Shown here: positions 1 to 13,300 of the stretch, in pieces
How the letters are laid out: each line of letters begins with the position of its first letter
How positions within the stretch are numbered: position 1 is the first letter of the stretch
Origin: Pagrus major
Lineage: Eukaryota > Chordata > Actinopteri > Spariformes > Sparidae
DNA: 64,000 nucleotides
Assembly: GCF_040436345.1 (NCBI RefSeq)
Contig: NC_133224.1
Span: forward strand, 7,680,741 to 7,744,740
Direction of reading: 5' to 3'
The notes under the pieces: generated by a model
Seen by the model: only the letters and a program-made list of their open reading frames with translations
Databases searched by the model: none
What the model was told of the DNA's origin: nothing
Made by a program: the position numbers and the translations under genes

Positions 1-1849
1 TTTCCTTAAACATTCATTAGCTCCAAACATCAAGCAAGAAAGCAAGATGTGTGTAGGTGTGCAGAGCTTCAAAGAGCATAAGGAACGCCTCAGACTGAAG
101 TTTGGGAGAGAACTTTTCTTTTTCAATCATCTAAAGGGCACAAGCAGAAAAGATGCCGTGAATCCATAGCGTTAGCAGCTTGTGATTTAGATATAATTTC
201 ATGTAAATTTTAAACATTTATGTCCAATTAAGCAGCTGCTGGCTCCTCTGTGGTTTGAAAAAGAAAATCCTGTTTGGGGTAAAAAGAAAAACACGTTCAA
301 ATGAAGCGGCGACCTCCGGGGCTGAGAAAATGAAGCCAACGTGGAGGTACCAAAAATAACCGTTCCTCGAATGGCCATTTGAGGCTGGCTCCAAAAAGCG
401 AGTTGATCCCCACAAGAGCCCATAACTTTACAACTTTACAGCACAAAATAAACATGTTTACAGCCTGGTACAAAAAACAGTGTTGGTCTCTATGGCTAAA
501 TTAAAGGGCTCTGACCACTTTGAGTGCCAGTTAAAAAAAAAAAGTGGATTTATCTTCCCTCTCGCCTGCCATAACAAGCCACTGGGGTGCCAAAATCCTC
601 TGTAATGTACAGTAGCTTTTCGTATTTGACTGCTGAATGTAGGGTAAAAATGACGTACAGAGAAGAGATGGGAAAAAGTAAAAACACTGCAGGATAACAG
701 GAAGAAACGGAGTCTCTGGTGAGTGCCAACTTTGCTCAGATCGAACACAAACAGACACCCTCGTTACCAGTTGTTGCTTGCTATCTTGCAGCTAATGTAC
801 AGTAAAGTATTCTGGCTGTTCGGGGCAAATGATCCGACGATCAAACTCGACAAATGAATGGTTACTTGGTAGCCTCCAGCTAACTTGGCTCTCTTCAGCT
901 CCACAAACGCTCCATCTCTTTGCCCATTTTGCCCAGAAAAAGCCTTTGGTTGGTCCGAGAATGATGAACTTTCATTTGGCTTCGGCCTCACGAATAAACT
1001 TGTGTGTCTGTTCCACAAAGCTGGCTTGTTTTTTCATTTAAATTGGACCAAATCTCTCTGTATTCTTAGTTAATTAAGGGTCTTTTTGAAGTAACGCATG
1101 GCTGAGCTGATTCAAGCTGCTCAGCTACTTTTCAGCTGTGAAATACAGTAATGAGTCAAGCAGCATCAGCATAAAAATACATGTTTCCAAGAGTCTCCAG
1201 CTGCGTCCAAAACCTTTTCCCCCTCACCACCAACTTACTTGCTTAACAACATTAGTAGCACAGCAACAAAACCAGCGTTGTGTTCCCCTCATTAAGTCAG
1301 TTGTTCTGCAGGTGGCATTGATGTTAAACGTTTTCAGGTTTTAAGTGCCTACAAACCCACCGGCCACCCACACAGGTGTCTTCACTTCCCTTTGCTTGAT
1401 GAGACCTGTTATGTGAGGGTGAACAGACTGTGGCTGATTGACTTCTGCTCTCATGTCAGCTTTGTTTCAACTGGTAGGTGTGAGACGAATGACACATCCA
1501 TCTTTCTTAATTAGTGCTGTCAGTTTAATGAGCTCACATCATTCTGTTTCAGCAGGAATCCACCCGACCGAAAGTCTGACTGAAATTTTAATTATCCACT
1601 TTTGAGCAGTTTTTAGCCACGAGGACAATGTGGCTCGAGGGACGGTAATGTCAGTTATTTTCTTTATTGCATTTATACTTTTTTCAGGATGAAGCCTATT
1701 GATCCCTCGTCTTTTCCTCCAGCACCGTCAGGTTTTTACGTTTTGTTTTTTAATCACAAAATACCTGCAAAATTGATGACAATAACATTTTTTGTGCGAA
1801 TAAGTCATTGTTAGAATACTAGCACACTAACTAAGATAAAAAACATGGT

Positions 1850-2440
1850 ATACCTGCTTAACGTTAGCATGTTAGCAGGCTAACATTAGCATTTAGCTCT
1901 GTGAGGCTGTACTTTGCTAGCTAACATGGCTGTAGACTATTAGCCTTGTTCAAAAGCGGACAAAAACATTTGTTTGTGTAAACAGCTGTAAATCCTCAAC
2001 ACTAAGGGCTTTGTTTGAGTGATAGCTGTTAGCCGACAATGCTAGGAGTCGGCGCATCACCTTCTGTGGTATGCTACTAACAGACTAAACTAGCCTATAT
2101 CTGTTTCCCTACAATATTCAACATTATAAAGGCTGTCACTACCCAATCAGGGTAGCTGCCGGAGATAAGAGTGCGTCCACCATCTTGAACAGCTAGCTAG
2201 GTAGCATACGGCAACACAACTGGGATAAACCACATGCAGAACTGCCGCCATTAGCAAATGTAATCACAATGAAAAACTAACCTAACAAATTAGCCGTGGC
2301 TAGCTGGTTAGCATGCTAACTTCAGTAGATATCTCTGCAACAAACTACACAGGCATCATAACGTCCTAACTGCTGTTTCTTCACTTTCTGTTGAGCGTTT
2401 TCAACAAACATTTTTACATATTGCCCCTTTAATTTTAGCT
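1850..2440. repeat. Dispersed repeat, TTAGC/GCTAA-rich with CCTTTAA end
   Basis: Very dense in GCTAA/TTAGC pentamers and ends with a segment (2,300-2,436) that recurs at 38,690-38,843. Both copies run through 'gctaacttcagtag', 'tatctctgcaac' and a 'ttttcaacaaa/ttttcgactaaa' block to a 'cctttaa' end. This shows a multi-copy element with a short-inverted-repeat type terminus. The family name is not known to me. Confidence 0.65.
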
Positions 2441-3280
2441 AGAATACCTGAAATCGCCTACACAGGGTTACACGGCCTTAAAAATGAGCACGTCTGTATA
2501 AGAATGAGACCCTAACACCCTCCTCTTGTCTGCCTAATTTCCATAAAATGTTCTTCCCATGAGCACACACTCGTGTCACCAAAATTCAATCTCATTCATG
2601 TTCGTGACACAAAGTCCACATTACCTTCCTTTTCCCTGAAATTGGATTATACAGTCTGACATTTCAACCTGTTACGTGTAGCCGACAATTCAGTTTGGGC
2701 AACAAATCCAGTTAGGATTTAAGTATTATTTTGATCCTGGACCTGAAGTAAAAAAAGCCAAAATAACCAAACAGAACTCACAGTTGCCTGACTGTCCTTC
2801 TGCCTTCATATCATTATGTTGCATTTGGAAAATATGCTTCCCTTTTCATGCACAGAGCATGCAGCCGCATCACGTCTGATGACTAAATATATCCTATTTA
2901 TATGTTATGTACAGTCTGTGTGCGTATTATACTTTGATAGACTCAACAAACGCCTCCAGGCTCACAGAAGTCTTTGTTTTTGTTCCCTTTCTGCTATAAT
3001 AGCAGTAATGAGAGAGAGACAGCGGGCGGTGTCAGAGAGATGACAGCGCCTGTCTCACTCTCATTAAACCTCACACAGACCTGTCTTCACCCGCTGATAA
3101 AAGAGCAGGAGAGGGAGACAGGCCGATAATTGGAGCGGCAGCGTATGCAAATATTTAGCCATTTAGAGGAAATCTGGGATGTCTGTGTGGAAGTGGTGGG
3201 TGGTTCAGGCTCCTGCATCTGTATGTGTGTCTTCTCCAGAGTGTGTTTTAATGTGCATGGGAGTTGTTATTTTATGTGTA

Positions 3281-3305
3281 TGTGTGTGTGTGTGTGTGTG
3301 TGTGT
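3281..3305. repeat. (TG)n microsatellite
   Basis: Uninterrupted TG dinucleotide run of about 12 copies. Confidence 0.95.
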
Positions 3306-4962
3306 CTTCTCCCCAAGCGGCTGATGTCACTCAGTAGCCGAGCGGAGGAGCATCTCCGGTTTCCCGGGCGCACAAAGAAAATAACGGGCGCTCTGTTGCA
3401 GCGCTCCATTCTTCAGCAGCCTGTGGAGACCTGGTGGGCCTTACAGGGGACCCCTCGCCCCGCTCATCATCCACCCCTGGTTTTGTCTCTCTTTTCAACC
3501 CCTCTCTCTCACCATTCATCATTTCTTCTCACAGCCATACCTGCTGTATTCCCAGCTCCTCTCGAATCCTCTGTTTTAATAAAACATAGCGAAAATCATC
3601 AAAGGACGACAGCAGTGAGGATCAAAGCGTAAATAAATCCCCTTTTTTTTTCTCAACATCTTCCTCTTCTTCCGAGGATTTCTCTGAGTTTGACAAAACA
3701 CAGATGAATTATTACGTCGCAACTCTGCGCTTCTGCATTTTCTTTTGAAATTACTGTTGTTGTCGCTGGATGAATTGTAAAAAATCACTCCACCTCAACG
3801 TTGGTCTGATTCTCGTTGCAGGAAGATGCTAATCACTGTAGTTTACAGTACGGAGGCATGTGTTTGGAAATGGGTTCAGGAAATCCCGAAGAAAGATCAT
3901 CTGCAATGAAAATAAGCATGCAAAGGTTTGTCTGATCTTCACTTTGGGGATGGGGCATCACATTTATTCCTCTTGCACTGTAACAAGAACAGCCCAGAAA
4001 ACTTAACAAAGGGTCTGAATGGTTTAAGGAGACCGACTTCTGACCTTGTAGAGGAGATCTGCAGGGCGTCACACAGAAATGCAGCTGGTTGCTTGTTAGA
4101 AAGTAAGAAACTCTTCATCAGAAAGTTTGATAATGACGTCTTCACTTTGTATCTGCAGACTTGACGGTTGAATACAAACTGAGACTGCCTTAATTATTCA
4201 TGACTTACCAGCAGCAGAGATTTTTCCCAACCTGGCAACCCAAAAGTTGCTGACTAATAACGATAGAGCTCATAATTGATCCGTTGTGTCAAAGTCCGTT
4301 CCCTTGCTGATGTGTTTCCTCTTATCAGCCGGTAGAAGTAGTTGAGTAGAAGTAAAAAAGTTAGATGAATTGGAAATACTTGGAAATATACTCGATTACT
4401 CTCCACCACTGTGCACTGAGCTTTAACATCTTCAACGAGACTTTATTTGGTGAGTCGTGCTAATGAAAGCCTTCATATAAAGGATGGTGACAAATCATGT
4501 GGTCACGGTTGTCTCTTTTTGAAAAAGTTTAGTTGGAGAAAGTTCACATTCAAGTGTTTTCGTCTAACTCGTCCTTAAGCTCCCCGACTGGAGATCCACT
4601 TTCAGCACACTGAGTTTCTCTTTTTGAGTCTTTTTTCTCTGTTAAGTTCAGGGTCCCGAAAAAGCGAAAGCTTGAAACTTGAGCCTGGGATAAAAGCACT
4701 CATTATTGGGTTATCGAACCGAAGGACAGAGAGCTGCTGCTGCTGCTGGTGGTGGTGGAGGGGGGTTGAGACGGTGGTCTTAACTGTCCTCGGCCGTGGC
4801 CCCCGAGAGAGCGGGAGTCATGGATTTAAAAAACAAATGAACGGTTACAAGAAGGGGAGAAACCCGACCCCTCCCCTGCTTTGCATTCACATTAAACAAC
4901 TACTCTAAGCTACTTCTACTCGCCCCCCCCCCCCTCGGCCCCACCCACACACAACTGGTCTG

Positions 4963-4963
<1 letters not shown>

Positions 4964-5019
<56 letters not shown>
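4964..5019. repeat. (CA)n microsatellite
   Basis: Uninterrupted CA run of about 28 copies, preceded by a poly-C tract at 4,923-4,934. Confidence 0.97.
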
Positions 5020-5021
<2 letters not shown>

Positions 5022-5125
5022 CTCCTCCTCTGAAAGACAGCTTTCAGAATTGGATTACCAGCTCTGAATGGGGTCGGTTCCCCTCCGTTGGGTTTCGTCT
5101 CCATCCCCTGCCGGGACTAGTGGTC

Positions 5126-5190
5126 CACACACACACACACACATATGCACACACACACACACACATCCACACACACACACACACACACCA
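5126..5190. repeat. Interrupted (CA)n microsatellite
   Basis: Three CA runs separated by 'tatg' and 'tc' interruptions; the second member of a CA/TG cluster. Confidence 0.95.
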
Positions 5191-5325
5191 CTCCTCCTTA
5201 ATTGGTGGGCTGTGCCCTCATTACATGTCCAAATATATGCATGTGCTGCTATTGTCTCTCCCCGAAGACCCCCCCCCCCTTTGAATGTGGACTGAAAGCG
5301 CGTGACATGCCGAGTGTGTGTGTGG

Positions 5326-5330
<5 letters not shown>

Positions 5331-5355
<25 letters not shown>
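5331..5355. repeat. (TG)n microsatellite
   Basis: TG run in the orientation opposite to the neighbouring CA arrays at 5.13-5.19 and 5.50-5.54 kb. Confidence 0.95.
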
Positions 5356-5356
<1 letters not shown>

Positions 5357-5493
5357 GTGATCACAGCTGTGGATGTGTCCTTGATGGCAGTGAACTTGAA
5401 TCTCAGTCCGACCCTTTTCTTCTCTGGGGTGCAATGGAGACAAAGATTCATATTGTCTATGGGGACACCCTGAGGACGCTTTCACACACCGAC

Positions 5494-5496
<3 letters not shown>

Positions 5497-5538
<42 letters not shown>
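5497..5538. repeat. (CA)n microsatellite
   Basis: CA run of about 21 copies, the last of the 4.96-5.54 kb cluster. Confidence 0.96.
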
Positions 5539-5540
<2 letters not shown>

Positions 5541-6769
5541 CAGGTGAGCTTGGTGGGAGCTCGGAGGAAGAGATCTGGTGTCTTGTTATCTGCTGCAGGC
5601 TGTTGCTCTCCGTCTCTCTCCCTGCTTCTCACTGATGAATACCTCAGAGTAATTAGCATAAAATATTCAAGCAGACGTGAGGAAACTGGAAGCTCTTCAG
5701 CAAAAACCACAATTATCTCCCATCCAAAACTCACATACCGGCAGCAAGGGACTCGAAACACTACCTGAGCTTATCTTTTGTCATCTAAAAATCCAGACCA
5801 GCTGCTGAAAAACCTTCAGAAAGAAGACCTCAACACATCATCTTTCTGAGCCAGCTTTTATGTATTTGGCTTTCTCTTGTTTTGGCGGGCGTTCAGTTAG
5901 TAAAGCTAAGAGGCATAAAGTCTTCAAACACTGTAAAGATGACAGAAGATGCCAAACTATAGTTTACAAGCTTTAAAATGTTTAGCAGCTTTATTTATGT
6001 CCTTATCTGCCTCAGTGCATCGATCAAAATGTTGGTTTTATTCCCACTGATTATCCAGCAAGTGGAGGTGTTCGAAACAGGTGGGAAGTAAAGTTCTGCT
6101 TCATCTCCAACATCCTCCAACTTTTGTATTTCTGCCTGAATTATGTGGAAAAGACACCAAAATCTCAAGAAGTTCTTGTAGATTCATTGCAACTTGTGAA
6201 ATATTGATGCTGCTTTAAACTGGCAATGTAAAGGCTACAGATAATGGTACCATGGGTGTCCCAGGACAATGAAGACCGACTGGCAGTCCAGCACCATTTC
6301 TATCTGGCCTCATGTCTCCTTTAAAGACTAAATGAATGAATAATCTCAAGTTTCTTTCTGTGTTGAAAATGAAAAACGATCTGGATGTCTTTGGGACAGC
6401 GGAGCCAGCGACATACCGACTCGAAAAAGCTGCACTTCTTATCAGTTCTTCCTTGAATCCAAGTGGACGTTGTTGCCAAAATTCAAGAAATTCCCTCAAG
6501 GCGCTCCTGAGATATCGCGTTCATGAGGCAAGGACGTACTAATGGACAGATGGATGACCCGAAATATAATGCCGATGGCTGCGGCTGCCCCAGCGCAAAG
6601 ACAGAATGAGAGTGAAAATTTGATAACGATAATGATAATGTTGGTCTGTGTTCGCTGGATGTGTTACAGCTGCTGTAAGTGATATATGTGTTAAATAGCT
6701 CTATGTTCCTACAGTAATCACTGTTGTAGAGTAACCCATGTCTCTCCCATGGATTTCTCATACAGTCCC

Positions 6770-7015
6770 TGTTTTATTTTGTAGCTATATCCTCTTGTGT
6801 CTTGTGATTTGTTTCCCCTTGGATTTTTTTCAGTTTTTGTCTTTCTCTTTAGTTTTTTGGACTTTCCTTTCCTGCCTTTCTGTTGCTTCGACTTTGGATT
6901 TTGACTTGTAGATTTTTGATTTTGCATTTGGTTCCTCACCTTTTTGTGTAACTGTGACACCGGCGTCTGAATAAAAGTGAATAAAGAGTGTTGATCTCTT
7001 TAAAGTCTTTAACAC
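6770..7015 (+). repeat. Retroelement-like T-rich tail
   Basis: T-rich segment with 'ttttttggactttcctttcc', 'ctgttgcttcgactttgg' and a terminal 'tgaataaaagtgaataaa'. The style matches 3' tails of teleost LINE/SINE elements and resembles the T-rich element next to the minisatellite (10,060-10,120: 'tttggactcctttgcctg'). No reverse transcriptase remains. The family assignment is inference. Confidence 0.45.
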
Positions 7016-8455
7016 TTCTTTGTTTTTTATTTTCTATCTTGTCAGATGTCTTTCTCAGAGCAGAGACATGATCCAGTATTCAAAAATGAATGAATTACAT
7101 TTTCTTGTATGCCTACTGTTTGTTATTTTTATCCCTCTGTTTCCTGCATGCATCCATCCGTCTGTCAATCACCCGAGCCTCTCATCGTTTAACAGATTAA
7201 TTTGTGGAAGGCAGAGGTGGGATGAGTCAGCCACAGGTGTGATCGTCACGCCTGTCGTCCCTCGCTTCACCCTCCCTCCACTCAATATAAAAGATACTTA
7301 ACCATCTTCTCCCTCACATTCTCACCTCCTCGTGTCTCTCTCCTCACTTTCACACCTTCACTCATTTCCTCCCTCGCTCGGTGCTTCTGTCTAGAAGGTT
7401 TCACAGTACGACGACCCGATGCTGCTGGCAGCGGCGCGCTTATGCAATAATGGTGACACGTAGACAGAGAGGAGAGGACTGGAGGTGGAGTGTTTATGTG
7501 CATGTATGTAGAGAAGAAAGGGAGACACAGGGCTTTTTTCACTGAGCGGTGGGTGTTCGAGTGAGAGAGAACAGCTGTGGATTACTGTCATATCAGTTAC
7601 TGTTTCTCATGTCTGTGCTGAGGACTGAAATATGACCTAATGACAACAACATGAGTCTGGAAAAAGGCTAAAACAATTCATTTTACAAGTAATTAATAAT
7701 GCAATGCATCACCGAGAAAACTTTTCAAACAAAGTGTCTCTGAAAGGGTCTTTCATGGGTTATGAAGATCAGCCTTTTTCATTCTCGACAATATATATTC
7801 ACTGTGACTCTGCAGGGTGAGAGACAGCAGCTCACACACCTGATCAGATTTGCAGGTACAGGGACATTTGGATTGCGTGACTTCACCTCAGTCTCAGAGT
7901 TTCAGTTTCAGTTCCGCAGTGAAACTCCTGAGTCGTCGACGTAGCGAGTGAGCGAGGCGACAGCTGCAGGAGATCAGGATACGTCAGCTGACGTGCGGCG
8001 TCTCGAACAGATGTTGGTGTCAAAACATTTTTATGAAGTGTCTGTTTCAGTGGATGGGCTCTGATCTGGGACGTCTCTCTGTCGCTGTTCTACCTGTTCT
8101 CCTTCTGTTTTTATTTAACACACACACACCCAGAACAAACAGTCTTGTTACTCAGGTTGGTCAGATCTTGCTGTCTGTTCAAGTACAGCAATTTGCGCCT
8201 AGTGTCAGTAGGAGGATACAAATAAATACATTTACTCAAGTACTTTACTTAAGTATTTCTATTTTATGGCACCTTATACTTCTACTCCACTATATTTCGA
8301 GGCAAATAAGCTAGAAAGCTAGAAAACTACAAATACAGTTTTGCCTTGAGAGTCAGGCGCATACACCATATTCACACGGCAGTCATTTTTCTCTGACATC
8401 ACGCTCAGGGTGTGAAGCTCAAAGGTCGGGATAATGTAACGCTGCTGTGTTTCAG

Positions 8456-8660
8456 GTTGCAAGTTGTATAAACTAAGGAAATATACCAAATTGTTATCAT
8501 TTGATCGCTTAATGAGTGATTGACAACTAAAATGATAATCAAATATGTTGTTTTACTTGAAATACGGTCCTTTGTCCCTCCTAATTTTCACTATCTGTTG
8601 TAATTACAGTTGCTGATCAAATGTGTCAGATTACCTATGTTTATAGGACTTGCAATGGAC
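8456..8660 (+). repeat. Dispersed repeat, copy also at 40,671-40,815
   Basis: The block with 'atcaaatatgttgttttac', 'ttgaaatacgg', 'gttgctgatcaa' and 'gtttataggactt' occurs in the same order at 40,671-40,815 inside rin1. This is direct evidence of a multi-copy element. Confidence 0.75.
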
Positions 8661-9773
8661 TTGACATTTGAGCATGATATAAGAAGGAAATGGTCGCCGT
8701 CTGAATAAGGTCTATGACGTCCAATCATGAACTAAGGACGGACTGGATCTTGCAGACATTTTCAACCCCAATGGACAAAACATTTTTAGTCTTTCACAGT
8801 CTAACAATTAACCAGGTCAAATTCCTTCCTCACTTTTCCTTCTGAGCTGCAGTTGCATGCTGCTTTTGGACCAGACCGAGGATTAACCGAGCCTGCTGTT
8901 TAAGTCCAGTACAAACTACCGTATTCCTGCGTCCGCTTGATTTGGCTTCTGCAGTCATTATCCGACCACAGAGTCCTGACTCCGTGACTCAGCTGTCAGT
9001 TCCTGAGTCCAGGAGACGCAAACAAGGTGTCAACTCGACTGTGGAGGACTGATCGGTGATGGAGGGAGGCGAGTAGACAGATGAATAACAGAATGCAGCG
9101 GACATGAACGCCCAAGTCAGCTCTTCTGCCTGATGTCATATGCTGCTTGGCCCTCGGGCATCATTGGAAATGTGCATGTGAGGATCTCATCACATGCGTT
9201 TGTAGACGCAGTCTCATTATATCATTATATTTTCTTGTTTGAGGGTTCTTCAAAATGTCTGAAGTGTGTCGAAGATGGTTATGTGTCAAATCTTTGGTTT
9301 AAAGCAGACAGGTTCCTTCTTTTATTCTCCTGTAGATTGCTTCAAGTTTGGGAAACTCATCTCTTTCCACACTGTCGAAGTCATATAAAATATATATCCA
9401 ACCCAATACTCTTTCTTCTCTTCCCTTAAATATGTCTGGAGCGTAATCATTTTTACACATTTCTCAAATACTCAGCCTGACAAACTAGTCTCTTTGGAGG
9501 CTTTAGGATCTCTGCTGGAATATAAAATACATGTCTGTGGGTTTGAACAATGTTTGGCCGAACAGCTTGAGCTCATATTGACTGACTCATCAGTGGGTCT
9601 GCAGGGTTTAAAAGTGCAATCATGCAGCAGACATACTGCAGCAGAATAAATTGTGATTATACAGCTTTGCATAGGAATGATCATAAAACACATGATCACA
9701 CATTCTGTAAGAACTCTGTGGTTTATTTGTATGCACAAGAGCATAGTAACTGAGATGAACAGTAGTTGTGTCA

Positions 9774-10310
9774 TGGTTTGTGGTTTTAGTTCAGTTGATT
9801 TTGTTGTTTTATGTTGAGAGGTTTATACTTATGTGTCCTGTTTTACTATCCACTTCCTGTCATTGTCTGTTTTCCCGCCCTTTTTCTGTGTACACTAGTG
9901 TTTCAATTGTTCTTTAGCTCTTGTGAATTTATATATTTGAATGTTTAACATCCTGTGCCTTCTATGTATCTTGTTCCTGTGCCTGTTCCCCAGTTCTCAT
10001 GTGTCTCATGTGTCTCATGTGTTCTCCGTAGCTTTTGTTTTGTCTTCAGTTAAGTATTTATTTTTAATTTTTTCTTTGGACTCCTTTGCCTGCTTTTTGT
10101 TGTTTGGATTTAGTGGTTATAGTTCAGTTGATTTCCTATTTTATGTTGAAAAGTGTATCCTTGTGTGTCATGTTTTACTTTTTTCTATCTCCTGTCTATG
10201 TCTGTTTCCCCACCCTTTTCTGTGTACACCTGTGTTACATCTATTCACAAGCCCTTGTGTATTTAAATCTGTGTTTTTCTTTTACTCTTCGTTGGTTTGT
10301 CTATTTTCAT
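9774..10310. repeat. Duplicated T-rich element flanking the minisatellite
   Basis: Two diverged copies about 333-360 bp apart share a series of landmarks in order: 'tagttcagttgatt' (9,787 and 10,120), 'ttttatgttga', 'gtcctgttttac/gtcatgttttac', 'tgtctgttt' and 'catcctgtgcct' (9,949 and 10,309). The first copy also has three tandem 'tcatgtgtc' units at about 9,997-10,020. The copies look like the tail of a retroelement. The second copy runs straight into the first inverted minisatellite unit, so this element is the likely source of the repeat monomer. Confidence 0.75.
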
Positions 10311-10350
10311 CCTGTGCCTTCATTATCTCTTGTGTTCCTGTGTCTTTCAT
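10311..10350 (-). repeat. Inverted minisatellite unit at left array boundary
   Basis: This is about one and a half units in the opposite orientation to the array. After an 8-base loop (aagagaca, 10,351-10,358) the reverse complement follows at 10,359-10,389. The arms are about 30 bp and differ by one 1-2 base indel, so the boundary can form a hairpin. Confidence 0.9.
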
Positions 10351-10358
10351 AAGAGACA

Positions 10359-13300
10359 ATGAAAGCACAGGAACACAAGAGATAATGAAGACAGAGGAAC
10401 ACAAGAGATAACGAAAGACACAGTAACACAAGAGAAAATGACAGACACAGGAACACAAGAGATAATGACAGACACAGGAACACAAGAGATAATGAAGTAC
10501 AGGAACACAAGAGATAATGAAGGCACAGGAACATAAGAGATAATGAAAGGCACAGGAACACAAGAGATAATGAAGTACAGGAACACAAGAGATAATGAAG
10601 TACAGGAACACAAGAGATAATGAAGTACAGGAACACAAGAGATAATGAAGACAGAGGAACACAAGAGATACTGAAGTGCAGGAACACAAGAGATAATGAA
10701 GGCACAGGAACACAAGAGATAATGAAGTACAGGAACATAAGAGATAATGAAGTACAGGAACACAAGAGATAATGAAGTACAGGAACACAAGAGATAATGA
10801 AGTACAGGAACACAAGAGATAATGAAAGGCACAGGAACACAACAGATAATGAAGTACAGGAACACAAGAGATAATGAAAGGCACATGAACAAAAGAGATA
10901 ATGAAGTACAGGAACACAAGAGATAATGAAAGACACAGGAACACAAGAGATAATGAAGTACAGGAACACAAGAGATAATGAAAGGCACAGGAACACAACA
11001 GATAATGAAGTACAGGAACACAAGAGATAATGAAAGGCACATGAACAAAAGAGATAATGAAGTACAGGAACACAAGAGATAATGAAAGACACAGGAACAC
11101 AAGAGATAATGAAAGACACAGAACCACAAGAGATAATGAAAGACACAGGAACACAAGAGATAATGAAGTACAGGAACACAAGAGATAATGAAGGCACAGG
11201 AACACAAGAGATAATGAAAGACACAGGTACACAAGAGATAATGAAAGACACAGGAACACAAGAGATAATGAAGTACAGGAACACAAGAGATAATGAAGTA
11301 CAGGAACACAAGAGATAATGAAGTACAGGAACACAAGAGATAATGAAAGACACAGGAACACAAGAGATAATGAAGTACAGGAACACAAGAGATAATGAAA
11401 GGCACAGGAACACAAGAGATAATGAAGTACAGGAACACAAGAGATAATGAAAGGCACAGGAACACAAGAGATAATGAAGTACAGGAACACAAGAGATAAT
11501 GAAAGACACAGGAACACAAGAGATTATGAAAGACACAGGAACACAAGAGATAATGAAAGACACAGGAACACAAGAGATAATGAAAGACACAGGAACACAA
11601 GAGATAATGAAAGGCACAGGAACACAAGAGATAATGAAGTACAGGAACACAAGAGATAATGAAGTACAGGAACACAAGAGATAATGAAGTACAGGAACAC
11701 AACAGATAATGAAAGGCACAGGAACACAACAGATAATGAAGTACAGGAACACGAGATAATGAAAGGCACATGAACAAAAGAGATAATGAAGTACAGGAAC
11801 ACAAGAGATAATGAAAGACACAGGAACACAAGAGATAATGAAGTACAGGAACACAAGAGATAATGAAAGGCACAGGAACACAACAGATAATGAAGTACAG
11901 GAACACAAGAGATAATGAAAGGCACATGAACAAAAGAGATAATGAAGTACAGGAACACAAGAGATAATGAAAGACACAGGAACACAAGAGATAATGAAAG
12001 ACACAGAACCACAAGAGATAATGAAAGACACAGGAACACAAGAGATAATGAAGTACAGGAACACAAGAGATAATGAAGGCACAGGAACACAAGAGATAAT
12101 GAAGGCACAGGAACACAAGAGATAATGAAAGACACAGGTACACAAGAGATAATGAAAGACACAGGAACACAAGAGATAATGAAGTACAGGAACACAAGAG
12201 ATAATGAAGTACAGGAACACAAGAGATAATGAAGTACAGGAACACAAGAGATAATGAAAGACACAGGAACACAAGAGATAATGAAGTACAGGAACACAAG
12301 AGATAATGAAAGGCACAGGAACACAAGAGATAATGAAGTACAGGAACACAAGAGATAATGAAAGGCACAGGAACACAAGAGATAATGAAGTACAGGAACA
12401 CAAGAGATAATGAAAGACACAGGAACACAAGAGATTATGAAAGACACAGGAACACAAGAGATAATGAAAGACACAGGAACACAAGAGATAATGAAAGACA
12501 CAGGAACACAAGAGATAATGAAAGGCACAGGAACACAAGAGATAATGAAGTACAGGAACACAAGAGATAATGAAAGGCACAGGAACACAAGAGATAATGA
12601 AGTACAGGAACACAAGAGATAATGAAAGACACAGGAAAACAAGAGATTATGAAAGACACAGGAACACAAGAGATAATGAAAGACACAGGAACACAAGAGA
12701 TTATGAAAGACACAGGAACACAAGAGATAATGAAAGACACAGGAACACAAGAGATTATGAAAGACACAGGAACACAAGAGATAATGAAAGACACAGGTAC
12801 ACAAGAGATAATGAAAGACACAGGAACACAAGAGATAATGAAGTACAGGAACACAAGAGATAATGAAAGACACAGGAACACAATAGATAATGAAGGCACA
12901 GGAACACAAGAGATAATGAAGTACAGGAACACAAGAGATAATGAAGTACAGGAACACAAGAGATACTGAAGACAGAGGAACACAAGAGATACTGAAGTGC
13001 AGGAACACAAGAGATAATGAAGGCACAGGAACACAAGAGATAATGAAGTACAGGAACATAAGAGATAATGAAGTACAGGAACACAAGAGATAATGAAGGC
13101 ACAGGAACACAAGAGATAATGAAATACAGGAACATAAGAGATAATGAAGTACAGGAACATAAGAGATAATGAAGTGCAGGAACACAAGAGATAATGAAAG
13201 GCACATGAACAAAAGAGATAATGAAGTACAGGAACACAAGAGATAATGAAAGGCACAGGAACACAAGAGATAATGAAGTACAGGAACACAAGAGATAATG

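Larger units (their letters stand above)
1..9770. other. Gene-free stretch with microsatellites and dispersed repeats
   Basis: I see no exon with convincing protein similarity or codon structure here; open frames are short and overlap on both strands. The stretch holds a TTAGC/GCTAA-rich repeat (about 1,850-2,440), CA/TG arrays (3.28, 4.96-5.54 kb), an A/T-rich retroelement-like tail (6.77-7.01 kb) and part of a dispersed repeat at 8.46-8.66 kb. Single-copy-looking pieces that could be conserved noncoding DNA are 3,000-3,170 (contains the octamer ATGCAAAT), 4,185-4,330 and 5,620-5,740 (contain TAATTA/ATTAGC-type homeodomain sites). Conservation cannot be judged from one sequence. Confidence 0.6.

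Noticed and set aside
5249-5761. 170-codon - strand open frame
   Set aside because: It is held open by CA/TG microsatellites (Cys-Val and Thr-His runs).
9941-10411. 156-codon + strand frame next to the array
   Set aside because: It reads through the duplicated T-rich element and into the first repeat unit; composition is Phe/Leu/Ser/Cys-rich as expected from T-rich DNA.
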